This document shows, one piece after another, positions 1-7,840 of a stretch of DNA of 64,000 bases; position 1 is the stretch's first letter; each line of letters starts with the position of its first letter. The DNA comes from Paenibacillus periandrae. Its GTDB lineage: Bacteria; Bacillota; Bacilli; Paenibacillales; NBRC-103111. The DNA is taken from NCBI RefSeq assembly GCF_022458865.1, contig NZ_JAJNMU010000021.1:124001-188000 (forward strand), read 5' to 3'. Made by a program: the position numbers and the translations under genes. The notes under the pieces are model-generated. The model was not told the origin of the DNA, ran no database searches, and saw only the letters and a program-made list of their open reading frames with translations.

Positions 1-675
1 CTCCTTAGGATCGCCAAGTCTTCCATTTGGGGATAAGATTTTCGCGTATTGAGAAATGACTTCCTCAGGTGCTTGCCCCCAGATAGACGTTCGGAATGTT
101 CCCGGACAAATCGCATTGACGGGGATGTTATACGGCGCGTAATCGAGAGCGGCGCTTTTCGTCAGACCGACCACACCGTGTTTCGCGGAAGCGTAAGTAG
201 CCATCGAGCTGTTGCCTAGTACCCCTGCTTGAGAGGCAACGTTAATAATGAACCCGCCAGATGACTTGGTCTTCAGAATTGCTTCGACGGCGAACTTAAT
301 TCCAAGAAAGACGCCACGAAGATCGATAGCCATTAATCGATCGAATTCAGCAACCGAGAATTCATGTGTAGGCCTGCTCTCAGCGGCAATTCCGGCATTA
401 TTTACAAGACCGTCTAATCGACCGTAGGTCGCGACGGCGAAATCGACGAGTCCTTTAACCTCATCTTCCTTGCTAATATCCGTTTGGTAGAAGTGGGCCT
501 CTCCGCCTTTGGACTTAATCTCTTCAACGACTTGTTGACCCTTTTCTACATTGATATCGGATACTACAACTTGCATGCCATTCTCAGCGTAGCACAATGC
601 GATCGCTTTGCCGAGGCCGTCAGCTGCGCCGGTAACGATGGCGACTTTGCCCTTCACACTGGAAAAATCGGTCAT
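1..675 (-). CDS. SDR-family oxidoreductase (FabG-like), 3' end outside window
   Basis: NAD(P)-dependent short-chain dehydrogenase, probably cytosolic; the substrate cannot be told. It starts at ATG 675 behind a clear ribosome site (GGAGG, complement of 686-690). In order I see the Rossmann glycine motif VTGAADGLGKA near residue 14, the NNAG motif near residue 88, an active-site serine region (NVASQAGV) and the YASAK catalytic Tyr-Lys pair near residue 158. 225 codons are present; SDRs of this type have about 250 residues, so roughly 25-30 C-terminal residues lie outside. A consensus promoter and a palindrome sit directly upstream, suggesting control by a repressor. The SDR assignment is firm; the specific enzyme is unknown. 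Confidence 0.93.
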   Translation of the reverse strand, partial: MTDFSSVKGKVAIVTGAADGLGKAIALCYAENGMQVVVSDINVEKGQQVVEEIKSKGGEAHFYQTDISKEDEVKGLVDFAVATYGRLDGLVNNAGIAAESRPTHEFSVAEFDRLMAIDLRGVFLGIKFAVEAILKTKSSGGFIINVASQAGVLGNSSMATYASAKHGVVGLTKSAALDYAPYNIPVNAICPGTFRTSIWGQAPEEVISQYAKILSPNGRLGDPKE

Positions 676-695
676 AGAATATTATCCTCCTCATA

Positions 696-715
696 AAACA
701 TACATGTGTATGTTT
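696..715. promoter_or_regulatory. Palindromic operator, probably TetR-type
   Basis: AAACATACATGTGTATGTTT is a 20-base inverted repeat, perfect except for the central pair. It lies between the -10 box and the ribosome site of the SDR gene, covering the predicted transcription start, as expected for a repressor operator. The size and AT-rich outer/GT inner pattern resemble TetR-family operators; no regulator gene is visible in the window next to it. Confidence 0.7.
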
Positions 716-717
716 GG

Positions 718-746
718 ATTATATTTTATTTCGTATCCGCTGTCAA
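718..746 (-). promoter_or_regulatory. Consensus sigma-A promoter of the SDR gene
   Basis: Reading the minus strand, TTGACA (746-741) is followed by exactly 17 bases and then TATAAT (723-718). Both hexamers match the housekeeping consensus 6/6. The predicted transcript starts about position 711, 36 bases before the ATG. Confidence 0.9.
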
Positions 747-1197
747 GCGAGCTTGCTTCAATAGTCGTCAAAGTTCCGTCGTAGAATTGTTAATTGACAG
801 ATAGGCGCTGATGCAGTGAGTAGTCCTTGGGAATTTGCGATGAATGATAGACGCTTATAATCAAAATATTTAGATCCCCCTGGGATTGAATAGGAAGAAG
901 GTCCGCAATAAGGTGTAGGCTTGAACTCCGAAAGCTGGGCACGATCACTGGGGCTGGTTCTTTTCTTTTAGCTATAAGAAAATTTCATTGAGGGACGGGG
1001 AACGCTAGTGTGGCATCGTCTGTTTAGTTAGTTACCCCTGAAAAAGTCCAGGAATTTGAGCAAATTTAAAGGAATTCCGTGCCTCAAAGTGGAAGTTGTT
1101 ATTGTCGAGATAACAAAGTTCCAAACCCCGAGGGAGGAATTCCTATGTACAGGAGTTCAACAGAAACCCTTGGGAATCCTTCCTTGAGGTGAAGAAA
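747..1197. other. Intergenic, no gene seen
   Basis: No open frame with a convincing start or family motif was found between the SDR promoter and the transposase fragment. The stretch just before 1198 probably contains the left end of that insertion sequence, but I could not pair it with a right end. Confidence 0.5.
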
Positions 1198-1851
1198 ATG
1201 TTGAAACTTCGCGAAGAGCAACTCACGTTATGGCATGCAATTCTTCCAGAAACGGTTCGAAAGCTACCTTCTGAGCTAGCCATCATCGATGAGCTTTTAG
1301 ATGACGAGCGTTTCTTGCAAGCCTTTGTCACGTTACATCCGCCATGCAAAAAGAGTGGTCGACCTACTTTGGCGGTTGAAAGATATCTTCGACTCATGGT
1401 GCTCAAACATAAATACAACTTAGGCTACGAATCGCTTGTGAAAGAAGTCGGTGATAGCATCACTTGGCGGATATTCTGCAGAATTGCCATCGATGAAAAG
1501 ATGCCGGATCCGTCCACACTCATCTATGCCCGCAAACGCTATGGCGACAAGATCGTCGAAGACATCAACGCCGCGCTGGTGAAGCAGTGCGAGGAAAAAG
1601 CGATTCTAAAGACCCGTAAATTTCGTACCGACACGACCGTCGTGGAATCCGACATCCACCATCCAACAGACGCCACGCTGCTGCAGGATGGCGTAAAGGT
1701 CATGACCCGAATCATTCAGAAAATCCGGAAAGTCGCCTCCCATGCAGTGCAAGGTTTCGAAGACCGTACGGTTGAAGTCAAAAAACAGATTTTGTCCATA
1801 GCCAAAGTCCTGCGCCGCCGCACGAAAGAATCATGGGAAGAAGTGGGGTAG
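1198..1851 (+). pseudogene. Truncated IS transposase (DUF772 type, ISNCY/IS5-like)
   Basis: An N-terminal transposase fragment of 217 residues. The GRPTLAVERYLRLMVLKHKY segment is the helical N-terminal domain typical of DUF772 transposases, followed by the first catalytic Asp region (FRTDTTVVESDI). Family members are roughly 400-500 residues, so the remaining DDE domain is missing: the frame stops at 1851 and no continuation was found. The start is ATG 1198 behind GAGGTG (1186-1191). The exact IS family is uncertain. Confidence 0.75.
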
Positions 1852-1900
1852 GATGAAAACTTCATCGTGCAAATGCCCCGTAACCGCATACTGACAAAGA

Positions 1901-1930
1901 AAAAACAGGCTCGATTACAAGCCTGTTTCT
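1901..1930 (-). terminator. Hairpin with U-tract on the minus strand
   Basis: A 9-bp stem (1903-1911 with 1920-1928) with an 8-base loop. On the minus strand the stem runs into TTTTTTC, giving a classic intrinsic terminator; on the plus strand the tail is weaker (TTTCTTC). It may belong to the remnant of the IS upstream. Confidence 0.6.
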
Positions 1931-2139
1931 TCATTTGCTGGGAAACGAATTGAAGATTTCAACAAGTATAATTTTGCTCATGCGAATGTGGCTGATGTCC
2001 TTGCTTTATATAGAAGCAATTTTTGTAAAGCAGCCTCTTTTTTTCATGATGTCTCACTTCATATTATAATCCGCTAACTAACTTAATTACATATTATATT
2101 ATGTTAACTATTATTCTGTTATGCTACAAATTTAGTAGC

Positions 2140-2257
2140 GTGCCAAAAAGCATACTTTTGGGCAGATAGGAAAATGAATTGAAATGGTGTGCCAAAAAGT
2201 GGTAAAATGAATTTAGGCACGTGACAATAAAAAAATATATATTATGGCACACTTTTG
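2140..2257. promoter_or_regulatory. Dyad and direct repeats upstream of the serine recombinase (candidate res/operator sites)
   Basis: GTGCCAAAAAG occurs twice (2140-2150 and 2189-2199). The first copy forms a 24-base inverted repeat with CTTTTGGGCA (2141-2164, 9 of 10 pairs match). The second is followed by GGCAC at 2216-2220, and GGCACACTTTTG appears at 2246-2257. Repeated dyads just before a resolvase gene are typical of recombinase binding subsites or an autoregulatory operator; which of the two is not decidable here. Confidence 0.55.
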
Positions 2258-2271
2258 TGGAGGATCGATAA

Positions 2272-2931
2272 TTGGTTTTAGAAAATGAACGTTCTTATCA
2301 AATTCCTATAACTCAACAGATGAAAATGGGATATGGCCGAGTTTCGGCCAAAGATCAAAATCCGGAACGGCAGCTTGTAAAGTTTCGAGAGATAGGGATT
2401 GAAGAGCGATATGTGTTTGTAGATAAATTAAGTGGGAAAGATTTTAATCGACCACGATATCAGATTATGCGGCAAATGATTCGTGAGAATGATTTAATCT
2501 ACATAGATGCGTTAGATCGATTGGGTCGAGACTATGACGGAATCATTTCAGAATGGAAGTATATCACCAGGGAGGTAAAAGCGGATATCGTTTGCTTAGA
2601 CAATGAAACGTTGTTTGACTCCAGAAAATTTCGAAATATGGGCGATTTTGGTAAAGTAATGGAAGACCAGTTTTTAAGCTTGCTTGCTTATGTGGCCGAG
2701 CAGGAGAGGAAGAAGAATCGGCAGCGGCAAGCTGAAGGTATAGAGGTTGCTAGAGCGGAAGGTATTAAATTTGGCCGACCAAAGCTAAAAACCGATGACG
2801 CATTCGTTAGAGTGTATCAGGAATGGAAATCTGGGGCGATAACAGCCACAAAGGCCTATAATCAGTTAGAGATGAAACCAAGAACATTTTATAGACGTGT
2901 GAAGGAATACGAGAATGATATGATTAAATGA
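2272..2931 (+). CDS. Serine recombinase (resolvase/invertase family)
   Basis: Site-specific DNA recombinase of 219 residues. The catalytic serine is in YGRVSAKDQ (about residue 25). The DRLGRDYDG arginine-rich region lies near residue 82, the EQERKKNRQRQAEGI linker helix near residue 145, and a C-terminal DNA-binding Hin-type helix-turn-helix (TKAYNQLEMKPRTFYRRV) closes the protein. The TTG start at 2272 is chosen because GGAGG at 2259-2263 has ideal 8-base spacing. The length is normal for small resolvases. Inverted repeats just upstream are likely its binding sites. It is isolated among plasmid- or transposon-like debris and may be the remains of a mobile element. Confidence 0.9.
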   Translation: MVLENERSYQIPITQQMKMGYGRVSAKDQNPERQLVKFREIGIEERYVFVDKLSGKDFNRPRYQIMRQMIRENDLIYIDALDRLGRDYDGIISEWKYITREVKADIVCLDNETLFDSRKFRNMGDFGKVMEDQFLSLLAYVAEQERKKNRQRQAEGIEVARAEGIKFGRPKLKTDDAFVRVYQEWKSGAITATKAYNQLEMKPRTFYRRVKEYENDMIK

Positions 2932-2979
2932 GGTGTTAAATTTATGGTGATAGTTGTCTCACCATACTAACGAGAGGGG

Positions 2980-3623
2980 ATGCACATCACGAATGATCAG
3001 AAATTAAAAATTCTGGTGGTTGATGATCACCGCTTTGTGGCTGAATCAACTAAGGCAATTCTTATGGATATTGATGGGATAGCATTCGTGGATAATGCAA
3101 ACGATGAGATGCAATGTATGAATAAAATTCTGGATTACCCTCTTCCTGGAGAGCAGGGTACAGAAGTTTTCGAGAGAATTAAGCGTGAATACCCATCGAC
3201 CAAAATTGTTGTTTTTACTGATTTGGAAGTCAAGGAAGTGTTAAATTGTTTTGTTTCCTTGGAAGTAGATGGTATTCTTTCAAAGAAAGATAATATCAAA
3301 AGTTTGAAAAATATGGTTGCCTGTGTCCTTGATAATCAGACGATGATATCTCTACTTCACTTCTGCGGCACATTATCATGATGAACTCTTATACTTCACT
3401 AGAAAATGCATCTTTGACCAAAGAAGAATTACTGATTATGCACATGATTATCAAAGGATACAAACAAGATCAAGTCGCAGAAAAAATTTATGCAAGCAAG
3501 CGCTCGGTGGATAATTATTTTAAAAAAATTTATACCAAGCTCAAAATCAATTCAAGGTTGGAAGCTATAAAAGCATTCGTTAAAAGTGATCATTATGATG
3601 AAAACTTCATCATGGAAAATTGA
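2980..3623 (+). pseudogene. LuxR-family response regulator split by a frameshift
   Basis: The first frame (2980-3381) is a receiver domain: ILVVDDH acidic pair, phospho-acceptor Asp in KILDYPLPGEQG, Thr in VVFTD and Lys in GILSKKD. It appears about ten residues short just before the phospho-acceptor. The second frame (3378-3623) is a LuxR-type helix-turn-helix (LTKEELLIMHMIIKGY...RSVDNYFKKIYTKL). In the -1 frame the sequence before 3378 reads on naturally as ISTSLLRHIIMMNS, so the two halves were one gene of about 215 residues broken near 3345-3355. The ATGA overlap at 3378-3381 could still allow coupled translation of the halves. Confidence 0.75.
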
Positions 3624-3687
3624 AGCATTAGTAGAGTACACGGTAATTATACCTTGATCAGCAACTCATTCGGAGGGGAATAAACCT

Positions 3688-3953
3688 TTGTTTTATCATC
3701 TATCTAAATATTAAAAGAAGTTTATAAAAATTGTTGTTATCTATTACGTTCTTTTGCTTATGATTGTACTCATAACAGATAATGTTTTTTTACGGTAAAG
3801 AGTACAAAGAATAGTTATAAGTATGATAAAGATAGAGTGCATATGGACTCAATTAAAGGATCGGATGCAGTTTTGTGTGGCCAAACTTCGGCAGTAACCA
3901 GGAGCTCATTGGCAGTGTCCTCCGTAGACAGATGCGCGGATCTCGAGCTGTAG
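3688..3953 (+). pseudogene. Decayed small membrane protein remnant
   Basis: After GGAGGGG (3672-3678) a TTG at 3688 begins MFYHLSKY, then an in-frame stop. The same frame continues with a strongly hydrophobic helix (FIKIVVIYYVLLLMIVLITD). After two frame changes, plausible coding reads KNSYKYDKDRVHMDSIKGSD and stays open to 3953. It looks like the N-terminus of a membrane protein, perhaps a sensor for the adjacent regulator, destroyed by point changes. No family can be named. Confidence 0.35.
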
Positions 3954-4028
3954 GTCGTTGGATGACCAGTAACTGGTGGCCAAAAGGTCTGCAACGACCC
4001 AGGAGATCGAGATGCATGTCTAGATCCG
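3937..4028. repeat. Long imperfect inverted repeat (possible structured RNA)
   Basis: CGGATCT (3937-3943) pairs with AGATCCG (4022-4028). GGTCGTTG (3953-3960) pairs with CAACGACC (3992-3999), with partial pairing between. The central part holds ACCAGT-A-ACTGGT. It sits in a gene-free stretch between the regulator remnant and the S16 protease gene. No U-tract follows, so it is not an ordinary terminator. Confidence 0.5.
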
Positions 4029-4119
4029 ACGACGAATACTCAACATTTTAGAAGTGGAATGAAACGATAATACAGATGTCTCATTATGAAACAGGCCGCT
4101 GTGTTATTTCTGACAAGTA

Positions 4120-4989
4120 TTAAAGATGAGTAATAAAATCTAAGGCTTCTTTATAGTTATTTATAAGTACAACATGAGTCTTAATAGGATGTGTTGAAAG
4201 ATAATTGAGGTATTCATTTTCATTATTACGAGGCACAAAAGTGTAGTCACATTCTGCACGATCAGCTGCCAAAACTTTTAATGCAATACCACCGACAGAG
4301 CCAATCTGACCATCAGGAGCAATAGTTCCTGTTCCACATATTCGTTGTCCACGCAGAAGATCCTTCTCGCCTAGCTGATGAATAAGTTCTAACGCCATCA
4401 TAAGACCTGCTGATCCTCCCGCAGCGGTTGTTAAAAAAGGCTCATCATCCTCTATTATGATGTTTAAGTGCGCTGACGCTACAAAAGCAGCATTCTTCTG
4501 ACTTATTGATTTACCTTCTTTACCAAAAAGAGTTTCAACCGGATACGAGTAATCCTGTTCTTTAAACCCAACTGAGTGAATCATAGCTATTGCTGGAATT
4601 TGTCGTTTAGCATAATCATTCAATGCCTGCCTAACTTCAAATCCATTTGCGTAAACAATGCCATCCCCAACTGTAGATAGTTTATAAAAATGGTTCTCTT
4701 TTTTAATATAGGGTTTCTTTATTTCTGAAGCTAAGCTAGTCGCTTGAGAACCACTATAAACCGTATATGTAAATGGGATTATTTCGAATGATAGCATGAA
4801 GCATAATGGTATAAATGGGAATATTAACGTGAAAGTGCTACATTTTATAATTTTTTTCATTAATGCATCATATACCTTGGGGTTCTGCCGTTGCCTTTTT
4901 AGGCTTCTATAGATTAGAAATTCGATATAGATTAATATAACGAAAATACCGTATAGGGCAGTTTGTACATTTTGGCTAATCATAGGCAT
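4120..4989 (-). CDS. Membrane-anchored S16 (Lon-type) serine protease
   Basis: A 289-residue protein with two hydrophobic segments at the N-terminus (about residues 8-28 and 48-75) and a Lon-like protease domain behind. The catalytic Ser is in AAGGSAGLMMALEL and the catalytic Lys in GGIALKVLAADRA, the Ser-Lys dyad arrangement of family S16. There is no AAA+ ATPase domain, so it is not Lon itself but resembles stand-alone membrane S16 proteases such as the YlbL group, although no PDZ domain is visible. The start is ATG 4989, with AAGGAG nine bases upstream; a longer in-frame start at 5019 lacks a ribosome site. The gene stands alone and its substrate is unknown. Confidence 0.85.
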   Translation of the reverse strand: MPMISQNVQTALYGIFVILIYIEFLIYRSLKRQRQNPKVYDALMKKIIKCSTFTLIFPFIPLCFMLSFEIIPFTYTVYSGSQATSLASEIKKPYIKKENHFYKLSTVGDGIVYANGFEVRQALNDYAKRQIPAIAMIHSVGFKEQDYSYPVETLFGKEGKSISQKNAAFVASAHLNIIIEDDEPFLTTAAGGSAGLMMALELIHQLGEKDLLRGQRICGTGTIAPDGQIGSVGGIALKVLAADRAECDYTFVPRNNENEYLNYLSTHPIKTHVVLINNYKEALDFITHL

Positions 4990-5150
4990 TATTATATTCT
5001 CCTTATAATTTATGAGCACTTACCGAGAACTGCTAAAAATTTTTTTGGCAGTTTTTCGTTGTCTGAGATCACCAGGTTGCCAATTCGATTACCGAAACTA
5101 CGAGAAGTTGATTGCATTGAGGTATTCATCAGAACTGCAATTTGAAAATA

Positions 5151-5182
5151 TAAAAATCCTAGATAGTAGGATCTAGGATTTA
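5151..5182 (-). terminator. Intrinsic terminator for the minus-strand gene at 5243
   Basis: An 11-bp perfect stem (5154-5164 with 5171-5181), 6-base loop, followed on the minus strand by TTTTATATTTTC. It lies 61 bases past the stop of the 109-residue gene. Confidence 0.85.
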
Positions 5183-5242
5183 ATCGTTCATCACGAAGTG
5201 AGAATGTGTACCTTATGGCAATCGCCCTTCGCGGGCAGAATT

Positions 5243-5572
5243 TTAGGCGTCCTGGACATTACTATCTTTATAATACAAATAAAACCTTTGGTTATTGCCA
5301 TGGTTTTTAAAGTAGACCCATATTTTCAATCGTTCATTATTATCGGCATAATCTAAACTTTCAATATCAGTGTATACAACAGAATAATTTTGATTTTCAT
5401 CACTTACAACGAACTGAATTTGGCTATTTTCTTCAGACACTTCAAAGCTATGCAATGTGAAAAAGTCTTCTGCTCGTGCTGTTGCATTAAAATCAAGTTT
5501 TAACTTTACTTTTTTATTAACTGTGTTTAATGTCTGTTTGAATCCTTCTTCGACATCTTTAAATTTAGACAT
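5243..5572 (-). CDS. Hypothetical protein, 109 residues
   Basis: Not recognised. It is a soluble, charged protein with no signal peptide or membrane segment. The start at ATG 5572 is preceded by GAGAGGA at good spacing, and a terminator follows, so it looks like a real expressed gene. It lies just downstream of a decayed 100-residue reading frame on the same strand (5659-5960) and could be the second gene of a former two-gene operon. The predicted fold is beta-rich judging by alternating hydrophobic residues. The function is unknown. Confidence 0.65.
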   Translation of the reverse strand: MSKFKDVEEGFKQTLNTVNKKVKLKLDFNATARAEDFFTLHSFEVSEENSQIQFVVSDENQNYSVVYTDIESLDYADNNERLKIWVYFKNHGNNQRFYLYYKDSNVQDA

Positions 5573-5658
5573 TTAATCAGTCCTCTCAAAATATTTTCTG
5601 TGATATTCCAGGCTTTCATGTCCGGGTAGTGGCGGAAGCCATGGAAGTTTGTATGATT

Positions 5659-5960
5659 CTACCTATTGTTATTGTTGCTAATATAACTAATTTTAGCAGG
5701 CCCATGATCGAAGTAAATAAGGACAATGTCACCATTCAACAGCGTAAGTTGTTGCATGTTATTGTGCTTCCCATTATAAATTCCACTGCCTTCAAACCAA
5801 CCAACTGCATTTCTTTTAAAAGCGTTGTATATGCATCTTCTGTACCATTCCAAGAGTTCTTAAATACACGAGTACCAATAATTGTAAGTGAATAACATTG
5901 ATCTTCAAAAAACTCGTGCAGCCCAGATTCTGTAATCTTTTAATTAATTTCTGTTAGCAT
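5659..5960 (-). pseudogene. Broken small gene (about 100 residues), two frameshifts
   Basis: ATG 5960 follows GGAGGTTGCGA. It reads MLTEIN, then a stop. A neighbouring frame continues KITESGLHEFFEDQCYSL through EDAYTTLLKEMQLVG, and a third frame finishes WFEGSGIYNGKHNNMQQL to the stop at 5659. Joined, these give a coherent globular protein of about 100 residues, so this is one gene with two indels. The family is not recognised. It precedes the intact 109-residue gene on the same strand. Confidence 0.5.
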
Positions 5961-6214
5961 TCGCAACCTCCACAGTCATATCGACATAGTTCGTTTTCGA
6001 TGAACAAAGTTCATACATATTATATCATAACTTAGATCCAAATAAGGGAAAAAGAGGTACGATTTTATGTAATCGGAAATTTAGGTTGACGCAGAAGAAT
6101 GAATATTATTTCGAGGTGAGCATGTGAGGCTTGAGGGAGCTGCACAGCAACGGAAGATGGCCTTCCCTTGTATCGTTTGTGACCAAGCACTTGCACATAT
6201 TAGGAAGTAATCAC

Positions 6215-6420
6215 GGAACTGCCGCGATCGGGCGCATGCTGGTGAGCTGCTGGCGTTAGTCACGAACTGCTACGCGATATCCGCGCGGCATATCTTCCGG
6301 AACGAAACTGCCACGATCGCGCACATCCTAGTGTGTGCTACTGGTGTTGGCCACCTGCTGCGCGATATCCGTACGTACGGCACGTCTTCTGGAACGGAAT
6401 GCCGCGACCGGTCGCAATAC
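6215..6420. repeat. Degenerate GC-rich tandem repeat, unit about 84-92 bases
   Basis: Units start at 6215, 6299 and 6391, each beginning GGAAC...TGCC(G/A)CGA. The first two each contain the core GCGATATCCG before the next unit, and the third is cut short. The stretch is GC-richer than its surroundings and is stop-ridden in the frames I followed. Confidence 0.55.
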
Positions 6421-6529
6421 TTCACAACGCTCTTGCAATAAATATTGTCCTGTGTCTCTACATTAAAAATGGGCACTCAATGTGATTTGGTCTCCCATCA
6501 TTCACATGGGCATTAAACTATCTTCGGAA

Positions 6530-6585
6530 TTGACAAGCGATAACGCTTAAGATATATATTGATTTACATAAGCGTTATCGCTTGT
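6530..6585 (+). promoter_or_regulatory. Promoter overlapped by a 17-bp perfect inverted repeat
   Basis: ACAAGCGATAACGCTTA (6533-6549) is repeated inverted at 6569-6585 with a 19-base spacer; each arm is itself a near palindrome. TTGACA at 6530-6535 and TATATA at 6553-6558 (17-base spacing) form a good promoter lying inside the repeat. Transcription would start about 6565, so a protein on the two arms would cover the polymerase site. The target gene is the tandem-repeat DNA-binding protein at 6737. Confidence 0.7.
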
Positions 6586-6656
6586 GCGAATCAAAGTGGC
6601 TACGACTCTCTTTAAAGAGGCTTGATGAACAATGAGACACGTCATTAAAGACAAGA

Positions 6657-6724
6657 GCTTTTGTCTTATCTCCTTCTAGACTCGATACGCGATATCGCTT
6701 ATTATGTATGGATAAGACAAAAGC
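6657..6724 (+). promoter_or_regulatory. 14-bp inverted repeat in the leader, next to the ribosome site
   Basis: GCTTTTGTCTTATC (6657-6670) pairs perfectly with GATAAGACAAAAGC (6711-6724). The loop holds the perfect palindrome GCGATATCGC (6689-6698), related to the upstream operator arms. The 3' arm abuts the AAGGG ribosome site (6725-6729) of the gene at 6737, so the leader may affect translation as well as bind a repressor. Confidence 0.55.
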
Positions 6725-6736
6725 AAGGGTGAGAAT

Positions 6737-7123
6737 ATGACTAATGATAAGAATATATTGAATCCACTTGAACACATTATGGATGTTGAGGAAGCCACAA
6801 AAGTGTTGGGACTTCAACCGTCTACTGTCAAGGATTTATGCAGATTGAAATATGAAAAGGAAGGGAAGGCCATTAAAAAGGGGAATACATGGATACTGGA
6901 TATCTATCAGAATCCTATGGAACCACTTAAACAGATTATGGATGTTGGAGAAGCCGTTGAACTTTGGGGACTTAGACCGTCAACTATAAAGGACTATTGT
7001 AGAACGAAACTTGAAAAAGAAGGAAAAGCAATTAAAAAAGGAAAGACTTGGATTCTTGTTAAGAATCAGCCAAACCCCGGAAAACCCGATCACCCAAAAA
7101 ATTGGAGGGCAAAAAAAGAGTAG
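6737..7123 (+). CDS. Tandem helix-turn-helix (excisionase-like) DNA-binding protein
   Basis: 128 residues containing two near-identical units of about 45 residues. Residues 10-50 have IMDVEEATKVLGLQPSTVKD and residues 60-102 have IMDVGEAVELWGLRPSTIKD, each followed by a KEGKAIKKG(N/K)TWIL wing. Each unit resembles the MerR/excisionase-type winged helix used by phage and plasmid regulators. A basic tail ends the protein. ATG 6737 follows AAGGG. No partner gene follows; a terminator closes the unit at 7194. The paired domains and the two-arm operator upstream suggest autoregulation by one molecule spanning both arms (inference). Confidence 0.7.
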   Translation: MTNDKNILNPLEHIMDVEEATKVLGLQPSTVKDLCRLKYEKEGKAIKKGNTWILDIYQNPMEPLKQIMDVGEAVELWGLRPSTIKDYCRTKLEKEGKAIKKGKTWILVKNQPNPGKPDHPKNWRAKKE

Positions 7124-7193
7124 GGTGAATGTAACAGTGCTAAACAGAGGCCCTGTCGTAGTCCGTTTTATTTTTGGGTATCTTACTATCTCG

Positions 7194-7226
7194 AGGAAGA
7201 ATAGTGTTAGGGTTCTTCCTTTTTTG
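7194..7226 (+). terminator. Intrinsic terminator of the tandem HTH gene
   Basis: An 8-bp stem, AGGAAGAA with TTCTTCCT (7194-7201/7213-7220), running into a T-tract, 70 bases past the stop codon. Confidence 0.85.
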
Positions 7227-7377
7227 TGTTTCCCAGGCCAGCCGGTTATAAAACTTGCCGGTCAGTAGATTGATTTTCTTCGTTCAGATGATTGCTAGCC
7301 GATAAATTTGTCAGGTGCAAGCTGGACTAATTTGTTGTACCTTTATTAATGGTAACAAAATATCGTAGGGGTAATTC

Positions 7378-7686
7378 GTGAACCGGCATTCCGTGTTTGA
7401 AAATTATGGGCTCAGTAACTTTAACTTCCCTAATTCAAATGATCGAAGAACATTTGATTCATCAATTGAAAGTAACTATGTCGTCGAGTCGGGAGATGAT
7501 GGATATTTCATACTGGACGACAAAAACAAATTGAACATAAGGGCAATAAAGATGATGGAAGATTTAGAAGGGTTATTACAACAATGGACAGATGAGTATC
7601 CTGATGATGTGGATTTTGAGGATTATGAATGTAGTCTAAGAGAACCTAAATTCTGGGATGAGTGGTTGGAAATAAATGTGCGATAA
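7378..7686 (+). CDS. Hypothetical acidic protein, 102 residues
   Basis: GTG start at 7378 with AGGGGT seven bases upstream. The product is strongly acidic (segments DEYPDDVDFEDYE and EPKFWDEWLE) with no signal peptide, membrane helix or recognisable motif. Such acidic small proteins include toxin immunity proteins and DNA mimics, but nothing beside it supports either. It sits just upstream of an IS1182 copy with no operon partner. Confidence 0.5.
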   Translation: MNRHSVFENYGLSNFNFPNSNDRRTFDSSIESNYVVESGDDGYFILDDKNKLNIRAIKMMEDLEGLLQQWTDEYPDDVDFEDYECSLREPKFWDEWLEINVR

Positions 7687-7840
7687 TTTTCGTTCATTCT
7701 TTTATTGACAAATTGTGAGATTGGTTTTTTGTGAACGTCAATTTCGCGGCAGCAGATTCTGATCTATTTTTAAGTAGGGTAGGTGTCTACTCGCTCAAAA
7801 ATCTACTAAGCCATTACGAAAAAAGCCGACCCGAGTGTGG

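Noticed and set aside
3378..3381. ATGA overlap read as a genuine two-gene arrangement (receiver gene plus HTH gene)
   Set aside because: The HTH frame continues upstream of 3378 into sensible regulator sequence overlapping the receiver frame, so a single broken gene is the simpler reading.
5629..5895. An 88-codon plus-strand frame
   Set aside because: It lies antisense to the broken minus-strand gene at 5659-5960, whose three readable segments join naturally and have a good ribosome site.
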